A DNA stretch of 35,992 bases from Hyphomicrobiales bacterium (GTDB lineage: Bacteria > Pseudomonadota > Alphaproteobacteria > Rhizobiales > WTKA01). Where the stretch lies: assembly GCA_011524605.1 (NCBI GenBank), contig WTKA01000060.1:7415-43406 (forward strand), given 5' to 3'. Positions 7,944 to 17,143 of the stretch are shown here, in pieces. The notes beneath the pieces were generated by a model that was not told the origin of the DNA, did not search any database, and was given only the letters and a program-made list of their open reading frames with translations. Each line of letters opens with the position of its first letter. The first letter of the stretch is position 1. Made by a program: the position numbers and the translations under genes.

Positions 7944-8924
7944 TCAGCCCCATAAAAGGGGCGATGGCAACTGCATTTGCGTACCATGATATTGAACAGG
8001 ATTTGATATATCTTGCGCCAATAATAAGGGGCCATCAAGATCAATAATATTTGCTAAAGAGGCAATAACATAAGCAGGTGCCATAGCTAGGGAGCTAGAA
8101 AGCATGCAGCCAGCCATAATTTGAAAATCTAATTCTTTTGCTTTTTTCACCATTTCCAAACCTTGTGTTAAGCCCCCTGCTTTATCGAGCTTAATATTTA
8201 CCGCTTGAAAATAAGGCCTGAGCCTTTCCAAATCTGCATTTGTGTGCAAGCTTTCATCAGCACAAATAGGAATAGGCGATTGTTGTGGCAAATGATTTTC
8301 TTGCCCAGCAGGCAATGGCTGCTCAATTAAAGCGACTTTTGCCCTCATACAAGCATCCATCATTGTTTCATAAAGCTTGCCTGTCCAACCTTCATTTGCA
8401 TCGACAATTAGCTGAGCATCAGGCCTAGCTTCATATATAGCTTGAAGCCGTTCAACATCTAACCCATCCTCAAGCCCCAACTTGACTTTGAGTAAATCAG
8501 CAAATTCATTCTCTTTTGCGCTATTTGCCATATTTTCTGGCGTGTCTATACTTAACGTAAAAGCTGTTTGTAAAAATTGCGGCGGCTTTAATTGTAATAT
8601 TTCCCAAATCGTTTGTTTTTTCTTCTTACACATAAGATCCCAAAAGGCGCAATCCACCGCATTGCGGGCAGCTCCTGCTGGCAAAATATCTTGGATTTGT
8701 TCTGGTGTTCCAGCTAATTGTAATTTTGATTTCACAGACATTATATCTGCCATTACACTCTTAACCGTTTCACCATATCTTGCATATGGGCGACATTCTC
8801 CAACCCCTATAAGGCCTTGATCTTCAAGCCTGACCTGCACAACATCAACAGCAGATAATGCGCTGCGGGATATTTGAAAAACACCCTTAATTTCATAAGT
8901 TTGATGAAGAATCTCAATATTCAT
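7944..8924 (-). CDS. Dipeptide epimerase / N-acyl amino acid racemase-like enzyme (enolase superfamily, DgcA-like)
   Basis: A 326-residue member of the mandelate racemase/muconate lactonising group. The capping domain precedes a barrel with KVK (146-148), the metal ligands Asp175 (DANEGW), Glu201 (EQPLP) and Asp223 (CADES), and NIKLDKAGG (243-251) with the second catalytic Lys. This arrangement matches L-Ala-D/L-Glu epimerases and the closely related alphaproteobacterial N-acetyl-D-Glu racemase DgcA; I cannot separate the two by eye. A murein-peptide or D-glutamate catabolic role is likely. No DgcN or D,D-peptidase partner is nearby. The MITE-like element ends 7 bp upstream of the start, so the 5' leader lies within the repeat, and no good ribosome binding site is visible. 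Confidence 0.8.
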   Translation of the reverse strand: MNIEILHQTYEIKGVFQISRSALSAVDVVQVRLEDQGLIGVGECRPYARYGETVKSVMADIMSVKSKLQLAGTPEQIQDILPAGAARNAVDCAFWDLMCKKKKQTIWEILQLKPPQFLQTAFTLSIDTPENMANSAKENEFADLLKVKLGLEDGLDVERLQAIYEARPDAQLIVDANEGWTGKLYETMMDACMRAKVALIEQPLPAGQENHLPQQSPIPICADESLHTNADLERLRPYFQAVNIKLDKAGGLTQGLEMVKKAKELDFQIMAGCMLSSSLAMAPAYVIASLANIIDLDGPLLLAQDISNPVQYHGTQMQLPSPLLWG

Positions 8925-8931
8925 AATCTAG

Positions 8932-9213
8932 GCTCAGGACATGATGGTTTATCCCATTCTGCACCAATAGATTTACACTATGAACAGGAGAAAAAATGTA
9001 GTTACTACTGCTAATTTCAAGCTTTTTTGACGTATTCATTGTGTAAATATAAGGCACCCATTAGGTTTTAATTAAAAGTGGGTTTAAGTTAAAAGCATCA
9101 TCTGTCAAAAATAAGTTTCAACAATAACAATACTATTCTTCTACTTTATTTTTATCCACTTAATAGTTTTAATTCAAACAATATTGAACAAAATAATCAC
9201 GTACTGAGCCCAG
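8932..9213 (+). mobile_element. MITE-like non-autonomous element, copy A
   Basis: 282 bp with no coding capacity, flanked by imperfect inverted ends (CTAGGCTCAGGAC at the left, GTACTGAGCCCAG at the right). It aligns along its full length, in opposite orientation, with the element at 35722-35991; by eye about four positions in five match, with long identical blocks such as TTTCAAGCTTTTTTGACGTA and TTTTAATTCAAACA. Copy A carries an extra segment of about 17 bp near 9065-9085. Its ends are more decayed than those of copy B, so it is probably the older insertion. It accounts for most of the 422-bp gap between the epimerase gene and mlaE. Confidence 0.8.
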
Positions 9214-9346
9214 TTTTCTGTGCTTTTTCAATAATCGCAGCATAAAAGCATTGTGAAAATGAAAAAAGAAACTCGAATTTTTTATAAAGAGATGCTAGAG
9301 GTTAACAAAATTTTAACGCAACTTTTAAAGTATATCAAACTAATCT

Positions 9347-10537
9347 ATGTCTAACATCTCTCAAAAACCCCTATTTAATTTTGCGGTTTCAGGCAAAACC
9401 TGTTGGGTTACCTGTCTCGGGGACTGGGATATTAGCCTTGTCGAAGTATTAGAGAATCAATGTAGTAACCTTCCAATAAATACGGGAATCGAGCATTTTG
9501 AATTTGATATGCGCAATGTTGGTCAGCTTGACGTCAGCATGGCGCATTTTTTAAAAAAACAAATTTCTAAACTCGAATCTTTTGGCTACGAAGTTTCAAT
9601 CAAAGGCTTAAGTAAAGTCAGAGAAAAACAATTTAATGCTTTACCTAGGCTTGAAGAGCCAGTAATAAATAAACAAGCTGAAGGCTTTTCTTTTACAGCA
9701 GCTATAAGCGAAATTGGCCAAGTGCTCGTCGTACTTTGGCGTGAATTTTTATTCATCCTCACAATGATTGGCGTTTTTCTTGCAGGCTCAACCCAGCTCA
9801 TTATTGGCTGGCTTGTATTCATAGCGACGCTTGGCAAAGTCACCCTTTTTCGGATTCAAAAACAAGTTCGACCTGCTGCTGTCATCACCCATATTGAAAA
9901 GGCGGGCGTATATGCCATACCGATTGTTGCTCTCATGTCCTTTTTAATTGGGGGCATTATTGCACAGCAAGGCATTTTTCAACTGCAAAAATTTGGTGCT
10001 GCCATTTTCAGTATCGATCTTGTTTCTATTTTGGCTTTAAGAGAGTTAGGTGTTTTATTAACAGCAATCATGGTTGCAGGCCGTTCTGGTAGTGCTATTA
10101 CTGCAGAAATTGGCGCTATGAAAATGCGTGAAGAAGTAGACGCCTTAAAAGTGATGGGCGCTGACCCTTTTGTTGTGCTTGCATTACCTCGTATTTTAGC
10201 GCTTTTTATTGCCCTCCCGCTCCTCACTGTGATATCTGATGTTTTTGCAATGCTTGGCGGGATGGTCGTTGCGTGGATTTATGGCGGCTTTACACCTGCT
10301 TATTTTATTGAGCTATTGCCAGCTTCCATAGACCTTACCACTGTTTTTGCAGGCCTTTTCAAAGCGCCCCTTATGGCAATAATCATTGGCGTTATTGCCT
10401 GTGTAGAAGGGTTTAAAGTGCAGGCAAATACCGAATCCTTAGGGCGCCGCACAACTGTTTGCGTTGTTAAGTCTATCTTTTTGATGGTTTTCTTAGATGG
10501 TATCGCAGCAATTTTCTATGCTGCAATAGATTTTTAA
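9347..10537 (+). CDS. mlaE: MlaE-family ABC permease with N-terminal STAS domain
   Basis: The membrane subunit of an Mla-type transporter that moves phospholipids between the inner and outer membranes. It has 396 residues: a cytoplasmic STAS-like domain (about 10-95, with FDMRNVGQLDVSMAHFL), then a permease domain with five or six helices and the MlaE motifs AVITHIEKAG, LALRELGVLLTAIMVAGRSGSAITAEIGAMKMREEVDALKVMG in pieces across about 224-270. In E. coli the STAS protein MlaB is separate; the fusion here replaces it, as is usual in alphaproteobacteria. It begins the operon mlaE-mlaF-mlaD-lipoprotein. No clear ribosome binding site precedes the ATG. Confidence 0.93.
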   Translation: MSNISQKPLFNFAVSGKTCWVTCLGDWDISLVEVLENQCSNLPINTGIEHFEFDMRNVGQLDVSMAHFLKKQISKLESFGYEVSIKGLSKVREKQFNALPRLEEPVINKQAEGFSFTAAISEIGQVLVVLWREFLFILTMIGVFLAGSTQLIIGWLVFIATLGKVTLFRIQKQVRPAAVITHIEKAGVYAIPIVALMSFLIGGIIAQQGIFQLQKFGAAIFSIDLVSILALRELGVLLTAIMVAGRSGSAITAEIGAMKMREEVDALKVMGADPFVVLALPRILALFIALPLLTVISDVFAMLGGMVVAWIYGGFTPAYFIELLPASIDLTTVFAGLFKAPLMAIIIGVIACVEGFKVQANTESLGRRTTVCVVKSIFLMVFLDGIAAIFYAAIDF

Positions 10538-10549
10538 GGCGGTGAAGAG

Positions 10550-11329
10550 ATGACAATAAAAAAGAAACAGAAATACGCGCTTGAACTTGAAGGTGTTAAA
10601 ACGCGCCTTAATGGTGTCAATATCCACACTGGCGTAGATATGAGCATGCATGAAGGGGAGATTTTGGCTGTTGTTGGTGCCTCTGGCGCGGGTAAATCAG
10701 TTCTTTTGAGGGCAATTTTAGGCCTCATCCCAGTGCAAGATGGTGATATTCGAATATTCAATCAATCCATAATAAAAGATGATAAAACTTATGGGGATAT
10801 GGCAGATCAAATTGGCGTTCTTTTCCAAAACGGCGCGCTATTTTCTTCCTTATCAGTTTTAGAAAATATCATGTATCCCATGCGTAAGCATTTGAATTTA
10901 AAAACCAAGACAATGCAAGAAATTGCCATGCTGAGATTAGAAATGGCAGGTCTTCAAGCAGACGATGCCAAAAAATTCCCTACACAGCTCTCTGGCGGCA
11001 TGGTTAAACGCGCAGCGCTTGCTCGCGCCCTAGCACTTGATCCGAAACTAGTCTTTTTGGATGAACCGACTTCAGGTCTTGATCCAATATCAGCGGGTGC
11101 TTTTGATGACAGCTTAAGGGAATTACAGGCAACAATGGGGTTAAGTGTGTATATGATAACCCATGATTTAGAAAGCATTGTTGCAACAGCTGATCGCATT
11201 GCTATTTTAGCAGACGGCAAAATGCTCTATACAGGCAAACTAAAAGATGTTTTGCAACTCGACCATCCTTGGATTAAGGATTATTTCCATGGTCAACGCG
11301 CACAATTTATTTCAGATAGGGGAATTTAA
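10550..11329 (+). CDS. mlaF: Mla-type ABC transporter ATP-binding protein
   Basis: The cytoplasmic ATPase of the phospholipid transporter. It has 259 residues with every ABC motif: Walker A GASGAGKS (43-50), Q-loop FQNGALFSSL (92-101), signature LSGGM (147-151), Walker B VFLDEP (168-173), D-loop SGLDP (175-179) and the H-loop His205 in ITHD. The methionine after SGG and the 'GALFSSLSVLENI' stretch are typical of MlaF rather than other ABC ATPases. The gene is 12 bp after mlaE and overlaps mlaD by one base (TAATG), showing translational coupling. Confidence 0.95.
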   Translation: MTIKKKQKYALELEGVKTRLNGVNIHTGVDMSMHEGEILAVVGASGAGKSVLLRAILGLIPVQDGDIRIFNQSIIKDDKTYGDMADQIGVLFQNGALFSSLSVLENIMYPMRKHLNLKTKTMQEIAMLRLEMAGLQADDAKKFPTQLSGGMVKRAALARALALDPKLVFLDEPTSGLDPISAGAFDDSLRELQATMGLSVYMITHDLESIVATADRIAILADGKMLYTGKLKDVLQLDHPWIKDYFHGQRAQFISDRGI

Positions 11330-12633
11330 TGGAAAGCCGAGGAAATTATGTGATCGTAGGCGCCTTTGCCCTTGTTGTTTTGACAGCGGCTCTAGGCTTT
11401 ATTCTATGGTTATCACAATCTCGAGATAATTTTCTAACGAAGCAATATATTGTTGAATTTAAAGGCTCTGTGCAAGGTCTATCAGCCAATGCACCCGTTT
11501 ATTTCAATGGTATTTCTGTTGGCCGTGTTATTCGAATTTCTTTTAACCCTGATAACCCGCAGGCAGTTAGCGCTTTAATTGAAATTTCAGACGCGACCCC
11601 AGTGCGCGTTGATACAAGAGCGCAACTCAACTATCAAGGCGTAACAGGCGTTGCTGATATTCAGCTTACGGGGGCATCAAATACCGCACAAGTTTTAGAG
11701 GGCAGCTCAGAAAATCCACCAATAATAATTGCAGAGCCTTCCTTAATCCAAGATTTGATTGCTGGAGGACGCGAAGTCTTATCCGAGGCTCGTATTTTAT
11801 TAACACGCACCAGTGCAATCTTAGGAGAGAATGGCGGCCTGATTAATTCTTCCATGCGCAATGTCGATAAATTTACAAGTGCATTGGCAGATAATACAGA
11901 TCAAGTAGAAGAGTTTATGCAATCTGTTGGTGGCGCAGCAAAAAGCATCAGCAAAGCGACAGATCGACTTGATAATATCGTTGCAAAAGCAGATACGCTT
12001 GCAGAAGATATTGACACCCAATCGCTTGCAGATACATTTAAAGAGGTGCAGGCATTTACAAATACCATTGCAGGGACAAGAGAAGAAGTTGCTAAAGTTG
12101 TTACGAATGCAAATATCATCTCTACTCAGTTAACAACAACAACTGCTAAAATTAACAACATTCTAACAGTTGTTGAAAGTGTTGATGAAGAACAAGTTAA
12201 ACAACTACTCGGCGGAACTACTCAAACGCTTGATGAATTTAAACTGCTTGCAAATACATTAAATAAAGAGACGACACGATTTGTTGATCGTGTTGAACGC
12301 GTGGGTAGCAATATTGAAAAATTTACTGAAGATGATCTCGCTAATGTATCTGGCATGATTGATAAAGGCGGTGAAACGCTTGATGAATATAAAAATGTTG
12401 CTATTAAACTTAATCAAGAAATTGAAATATTAGCGAATAGCCTTAATCGCGTTACAGCAGATTTAGAAAACTTATCAAATAGAAGCCTAAAAGATGTGTC
12501 TTCAGTGCTACAGGATGCAAAACGTGCAGCTCGTTCTGTAAACAGCGCTGCAAAAAAACTTGAATCAAACCCTCAGAGTATTTTAACTGGCAATAGTACA
12601 CGCAAACCTACCTTTGATAATAATCGAAGATAG
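11329..12633 (+). CDS. mlaD: MlaD/MCE-domain lipid transport protein
   Basis: The periplasmic substrate-binding subunit, anchored by one N-terminal helix (about 8-28). The MCE domain runs from about 39 to 116 (YIVEFKGSVQGLSANAPVYF, GISVGRV, VTGVADIQL). It is followed by about 300 residues of predicted long helices rich in Asn, Thr and Asp, with several heptad-like repeats ('DKFTSALADNTDQVEEF', 'FVDRVERVGSNIEKF'). At 434 residues it is over twice the size of E. coli MlaD (183) and closer to longer MCE proteins that form periplasmic tubes or needles. It is coupled to mlaF by a one-base overlap. Whether it bridges the periplasm alone is inference. Confidence 0.9.
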   Translation: MESRGNYVIVGAFALVVLTAALGFILWLSQSRDNFLTKQYIVEFKGSVQGLSANAPVYFNGISVGRVIRISFNPDNPQAVSALIEISDATPVRVDTRAQLNYQGVTGVADIQLTGASNTAQVLEGSSENPPIIIAEPSLIQDLIAGGREVLSEARILLTRTSAILGENGGLINSSMRNVDKFTSALADNTDQVEEFMQSVGGAAKSISKATDRLDNIVAKADTLAEDIDTQSLADTFKEVQAFTNTIAGTREEVAKVVTNANIISTQLTTTTAKINNILTVVESVDEEQVKQLLGGTTQTLDEFKLLANTLNKETTRFVDRVERVGSNIEKFTEDDLANVSGMIDKGGETLDEYKNVAIKLNQEIEILANSLNRVTADLENLSNRSLKDVSSVLQDAKRAARSVNSAAKKLESNPQSILTGNSTRKPTFDNNRR

Positions 12634-12691
12634 TGAATTGTAAAAAACCAGAAGGTTAAAAATTATTGTGATGTCATTTATTGAGAAGATT

Positions 12692-13297
12692 ATGAATTTA
12701 AAACAGTATGTTTGCTTATGTTTCCTGCCCTTAATGCTTAGTGCCTGTGCTTTAGCAGGTGGCAGCAATAAACCTGAAGCAATTATTTATGATCTCAATA
12801 CCTCAAAAGCTGCTTCTGCGATAAAAGGGCAGCTATCTCGTCAAATTATCATCGCAGAACCCAAAACACTAGAAACCTTAAATAGTAAATCTATCATTGT
12901 TAAATCTAGCGCCAGAGGGACAATATCATTTCTTGGTTTAGCAGAGTGGATTGATGTGCTTCCCCTTGTTGTTCAAACACAACTCTTAAGAGGCTTTGAA
13001 AATGCTGGCGCTCTTGGTCGTGTTGGTGTGCCTGGAGAGCAATTAAGATCAGATTTATTGCTTGTATCAGATATTAGAAGTTTTAATGTCATTGATAATG
13101 GTACACAGCTTATCGCATCTGTTGAAATTTCTGTAAAAATTATCAATGATAATAATGGCGCTGTTCTTGCTGCAAAGCTATTTAAAGCGCAAAAACCTGT
13201 AACCATCGCTAAAAGCGATTCTATGGTCGCAAGTTTAAATACGGCTTTCCAAGATGTCTTATTAGATATTGTAAAATGGACGACAGCTAAGTTCTAG
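12692..13297 (+). CDS. ABC-type transport auxiliary lipoprotein (PqiC/MlaA-side partner type)
   Basis: A 201-residue lipoprotein: hydrophobic signal followed by the lipobox LSAC with Cys19. The remainder fits the ABC_trans_aux (PqiC/YmbA) family: an N-terminal 'YDL' strand, LSRQIIIAEPKTLETL, a 'WIDVLPLVVQTQLLRGFENAG' segment and 'DLLLVSDIRSFNVID'. PqiC-like lipoproteins sit in the outer membrane and dock MCE proteins. The ATG at 12692 is preferred: GAGAAG lies just upstream, and the earlier GTG (12668) has no site. It is 58 bp after mlaD and closes the operon, which lacks a separate MlaC. Confidence 0.8.
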   Translation: MNLKQYVCLCFLPLMLSACALAGGSNKPEAIIYDLNTSKAASAIKGQLSRQIIIAEPKTLETLNSKSIIVKSSARGTISFLGLAEWIDVLPLVVQTQLLRGFENAGALGRVGVPGEQLRSDLLLVSDIRSFNVIDNGTQLIASVEISVKIINDNNGAVLAAKLFKAQKPVTIAKSDSMVASLNTAFQDVLLDIVKWTTAKF

Positions 13298-13313
13298 GGT
13301 CAGGATCTTATTA
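13294..13313. repeat. Degenerate copy of the MITE end motif
   Basis: CTAGGGTCAGGATCTTATTA overlaps the stop codon of the lipoprotein gene. Its first twelve bases differ at one position from the left end of MITE copy A (CTAGGCTCAGGA). It lies in the 18-bp gap between convergent genes. A chance match is possible, since only the end motif is present. Confidence 0.3.
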
Positions 13314-13315
13314 TT

Positions 13316-16300
13316 TTATTGCTTCTTATCTTCGCTACCAAATTCAAATAGGCGGCGGAACACGCCTGGAGCAATTAAAGAACCGGGATTTATTTGAATA
13401 GAAGGATCTGAAAACTTTCCCTCAATCTTATAAGTGACACCAAACAAACCCTCTTCTCTACGATTACCTAAAAGCGCACCAAGTCCTGGTATGCGTTGGA
13501 AAAAATTATTGATTGAAAATAAAGGTGTAAATACCCCTCTTAATGATAAATTTTCTTTTGCAAAATTTAAATCTCCTTCAAAAGTAAGGCCAATAGCTTT
13601 ATTTCTTAGAACAGCATCATCTATATAGTAGTCATTACTACTCTTTAAGCGGAAATAAGTTGAAAAACGATCAATTGGTACTGCTGTTATTACTTTTTCA
13701 TCAGCCACAATTTTTTTCTCAGTATAAAGCTTATTTAAGAGTTTCTCTCCTGAAATTAGAAGATCGGATGCATCAAGACGGCCATCCTTAAGAGCTAAAG
13801 TCTTAGCATCAATTTTACCCCGCCAAATTAATTTACCACCCGTAACTTTTTTATAAATGCCTAAAAATTTGAGGAAAGATCCAGCATCTTGACCTGTAAT
13901 TTGATATCCTACTTCGCGCCCTTTTTGCAAACCGCCTATTGTAATTGAGATATCTTTTTCTCCGTTTAATCGACCAAATATATCAGCATATTGCACGATG
14001 CCTTGTTTCGTTCTAAGGGCAATTTGAACATCATTGATTGTCATGCCATTAAGACCAATAATTTCATCAATTTGAGCTGTAATAGCAATTTCTTGCGTAT
14101 TAAAATCTTCTTTTTCTGACTTTGCTTCAGCTTGAGCAAACTCAAAATCAAACTGCTTTTGTTGATCATTTCTAGTAAGGTTTTTCTTTTCCACATTAGA
14201 ATTTAAATATGCAAGTCTCATTATTGATTGAGTTTTTTCTTTACAGCCTGCTTTCTCTGCTTGCATGGTAGAAAGAGGATATATCTCATTATCGCAATTT
14301 TGTAATAATGCTTTTTTTATTTTATCTTCTTCTGGCTTTACAATCGCCTTTAATAAAGAGGTAGCGTCAAAAGACTTTCCAGAGATATGAATATTCACAT
14401 CTTCATCTTGTGCATACTCGCCTTTTAAAGAGAGATTATCACTTCTGCTTGTTTGAAAAAGAGGAAGGTTGAAATTAACATGACCAGATTTTGTTCCAAT
14501 GCTAACGTCCCCTTTGACCTTGAGCGCTTCTGCATCTAGCTCAAAATTTGTGAGTTTGACTATATCTTTCCCCTCAATCAATTTAAAACTAGCGTAAGCT
14601 TTTTTTCCTTTTGGCTTGTCTAAGTCAATCTCTCGGACAGAAAGCCGCGTTGGGGTTAAATCAAGCATAACTTGCGTTGCACCATCAATGGCCTCGCCAT
14701 CTTGATATTGTACAGTTGCAACAATATCGCCAATAATATTTCTTTTTAAATTCACCCCAAAGCGCTTTTGCAAAGCAGGTGTTAGCGTTAAGCTAGCATT
14801 CAGTGTTTCACGCCGTTTCCCTCGATAGCTTTGAATATAACTCAAGGCTATCTTACCATCATCCATAACAGCATGACCGGAGAATTGCACCTGACCTGGA
14901 GAAGCAACTAAAGTGAGACTTCCCTTAGAGAGCGTGGGCAGTTTTTTAGATTCAGGGGTGGCAAAATTTTTAATTTCGCCAAATGCATAATAATTCAAAT
15001 CTTCAGGTGTAATTTGATCTTTTACAGGCATAGAACCATCAATATTTAAAACAAATTGCCCCTTAGTTTCGTCTGCTATCAAACCATTTCTAGATGTTAG
15101 CTCTAATGGTTTAGAATCTAAAAGTTGAAACAAGGCTTTATTTGTTCCATTCGCAGATAAACGAGCATTTAATTCAGGTGTTTTGCGGAATATTTTTTCA
15201 ATATTTATATCGATATTTTTTAACGTAATTTCATCTGATTTTTCCGCCTTGAATGTAGCCATTGCAGCACTCATATCAATAACATCATTCTTCATCGACA
15301 AATCTGACACAGGCAATGTTAATTCATAATTTTCGCCATCATTTTGAATATTAAATTTTGAATTTTCAAGTTTTGCAGAAGCTGTTATGGCATCTTGATT
15401 TGTTTGAAAAACATCTTTCAAAGGTTGAGAGGCAGGAAGTTGGAACTTGGCATTTAATGCTCTCACATCTCCTGACTGCCATATATTTTCAACAATTTTT
15501 GCCAGATCCGTAAAATCGCGGGATAAGGACATAATTTGCTGCCTATTGGCAAAGGGTAGTGAAATTTCACCTGAATAAATGCTGTCTTTATTTGGCAACT
15601 CTGCTTTTAAGTTCAATGCTAAATCATTAACATTGAGCTGCGCTTGACTAAACATTAAAGCACCACGGCTTGGGAAAACCATGCCCTCTATGGCAAGTAG
15701 GCCTGATTGTGGCTTTGAAAAACTTGCATGATTAAGCTGTAAATTTTGACTTTGAAGTTTAAACGATAGATTTTGTATTAAATTACTTTCTCCTGAGGAC
15801 AAGCTAATCAATTCAGGATTAATCTCACCTATAATTGTGCCTGTCCCCCACGAACCCGAGGCCTTACCAATTTTCAACTTCAAGCCGCTATCAAAGAGAT
15901 CCCCTTCGCTAAATAAGGTTATATCCTTTAAAATCGTTTGTCTATTTTCTGCCCCTAAAGTCATTACAGCTTCTTGCATATCAAGATTAATATGCGCCAC
16001 GTTGATCCTATTTTCAGAATCAACAAAACCATTGAAGTCTAATTTTTCCGCCTCAAATGCAATAGGCATAGATGGCGGTAAATTTACGCCAAGTTGCGCT
16101 AAGTTTTGAGGATTTAAATTTTCTCCTTTAACGGTAATAGCGATCTTTTCTTTTGCACTTTTCTCACTTAGTGAGATCGCGATAATAGGCCTTTGAGGCA
16201 AAGCCCCTAAAAGAGAAAGAGAAATCTTATCGCTATTATTTTTAAATATTAAGTCTATATTTTCAATGATTTGCTGCGGTTTTTCTTCACCTTTAAAAAT

Positions 16301-17056
16301 AAACTTATCAATAGAAATTTCAGCTTCTTGCATGGGAATGGCGCTAGCTATATCAAATGCGCTGGAAATTTGTTCGCCAACAGCCACACTGTTTTGCTGT
16401 ATTTTGCTAAGATGAATAGGCTCAAATATAGACTTGGGCAAAATAAAATCAGCAGCTATTTCTTGATTTTCTTCTTTTATCTGCGTCTGCTGTTGTAAAA
16501 TAGGTCGCCGTTTAGGCAAACCCATCCCCTTATATTTCCCGGAAACCATGATTACAGCAGAAGCTTGCTTTAGACTATTCATCTTCGGCTCTTTCACTGC
16601 TAAAGCTTTTGGTGCATCATTTTGTTTGATAGGCTTTTCAACCGAAAAATCAAGCGGATAGCCTTGCTCTATTAAAGCAACCGCATCATGAACTTTCATA
16701 TGTTTAAGGGTGAAGTTCCCAAATAATATATCCAAAAGCTGCACTTTCATGTGCAACTGCGGAGAAGCAATTTCTATTTTGTTCGTTTCATCTTTTAGAA
16801 GAACATCATCGACAGTTACAGTAATAATGCCGCTATCAACGAGAAGGTTTGCAGAAACGAAATCGACACTATAGTTGGGGGCTTTTTGATGAATATAAGT
16901 TTGTATGTCATTTTTATACTGAGTGACATCATATGCTTTTTGCGCCACATAAAAATACAAGCAAAATAAGCCAATCACACTCATAGCGAACAGGATAAGC
17001 AGGGCTGACATAAGCCCTCTAAATATTCTCATTGACTTTTGCTTAAGCTGTGCCAT
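13316..17056 (-). CDS. AsmA/YhdP-like giant periplasmic lipid-transport protein (DUF3971/AsmA C-terminal)
   Basis: A 1246-residue protein with one N-terminal helix (about 14-36) and a very long, beta-rich periplasmic part with alternating hydrophobic strands and few Cys, as in YhdP, TamB and AsmA, which form hydrophobic grooves carrying phospholipids to the outer membrane. A DUF3971-like middle region is followed by an AsmA-like C-terminal block: 'LRNKAIGLTFEGDLNF', then 'LRGVFTPLFSINNFFQRIPGLG' in pieces, 'EGLFGVTYKIEGKFSDP' and a closing PGVFRRLFEF. It lies back-to-back with bcp and tail-to-tail with the mla operon. The exact paralogue is uncertain; membership of the AsmA-like group is strong. 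Confidence 0.85.
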   Translation of the reverse strand: MAQLKQKSMRIFRGLMSALLILFAMSVIGLFCLYFYVAQKAYDVTQYKNDIQTYIHQKAPNYSVDFVSANLLVDSGIITVTVDDVLLKDETNKIEIASPQLHMKVQLLDILFGNFTLKHMKVHDAVALIEQGYPLDFSVEKPIKQNDAPKALAVKEPKMNSLKQASAVIMVSGKYKGMGLPKRRPILQQQTQIKEENQEIAADFILPKSIFEPIHLSKIQQNSVAVGEQISSAFDIASAIPMQEAEISIDKFIFKGEEKPQQIIENIDLIFKNNSDKISLSLLGALPQRPIIAISLSEKSAKEKIAITVKGENLNPQNLAQLGVNLPPSMPIAFEAEKLDFNGFVDSENRINVAHINLDMQEAVMTLGAENRQTILKDITLFSEGDLFDSGLKLKIGKASGSWGTGTIIGEINPELISLSSGESNLIQNLSFKLQSQNLQLNHASFSKPQSGLLAIEGMVFPSRGALMFSQAQLNVNDLALNLKAELPNKDSIYSGEISLPFANRQQIMSLSRDFTDLAKIVENIWQSGDVRALNAKFQLPASQPLKDVFQTNQDAITASAKLENSKFNIQNDGENYELTLPVSDLSMKNDVIDMSAAMATFKAEKSDEITLKNIDINIEKIFRKTPELNARLSANGTNKALFQLLDSKPLELTSRNGLIADETKGQFVLNIDGSMPVKDQITPEDLNYYAFGEIKNFATPESKKLPTLSKGSLTLVASPGQVQFSGHAVMDDGKIALSYIQSYRGKRRETLNASLTLTPALQKRFGVNLKRNIIGDIVATVQYQDGEAIDGATQVMLDLTPTRLSVREIDLDKPKGKKAYASFKLIEGKDIVKLTNFELDAEALKVKGDVSIGTKSGHVNFNLPLFQTSRSDNLSLKGEYAQDEDVNIHISGKSFDATSLLKAIVKPEEDKIKKALLQNCDNEIYPLSTMQAEKAGCKEKTQSIMRLAYLNSNVEKKNLTRNDQQKQFDFEFAQAEAKSEKEDFNTQEIAITAQIDEIIGLNGMTINDVQIALRTKQGIVQYADIFGRLNGEKDISITIGGLQKGREVGYQITGQDAGSFLKFLGIYKKVTGGKLIWRGKIDAKTLALKDGRLDASDLLISGEKLLNKLYTEKKIVADEKVITAVPIDRFSTYFRLKSSNDYYIDDAVLRNKAIGLTFEGDLNFAKENLSLRGVFTPLFSINNFFQRIPGLGALLGNRREEGLFGVTYKIEGKFSDPSIQINPGSLIAPGVFRRLFEFGSEDKKQ

Positions 17057-17079
17057 TTCTTATTTAAATTTCATAACGC

Positions 17080-17105
17080 CATTTCATGTAAAAAAACATT
17101 AAATG
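17080..17105. promoter_or_regulatory. Inverted repeat between AsmA-like gene and bcp
   Basis: CATTTCATGT (17080-17089) and ACATTAAATG (17096-17105) form a 10-bp inverted repeat with one mismatch and a six-base A spacer, in the 87-bp divergent intergenic region. It could be an operator for either gene or chance symmetry in AT-rich DNA. Confidence 0.25.
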
Positions 17106-17143
17106 AATTAGGTTAAATTTTATCTATCAGTCAGGAGATAATG

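Noticed and set aside
15837-16109. Plus-strand open frames inside the AsmA-like gene
   Set aside because: They are antisense shadows of a continuous 1246-codon gene with family motifs at its C-terminus, and have no ribosome binding sites.
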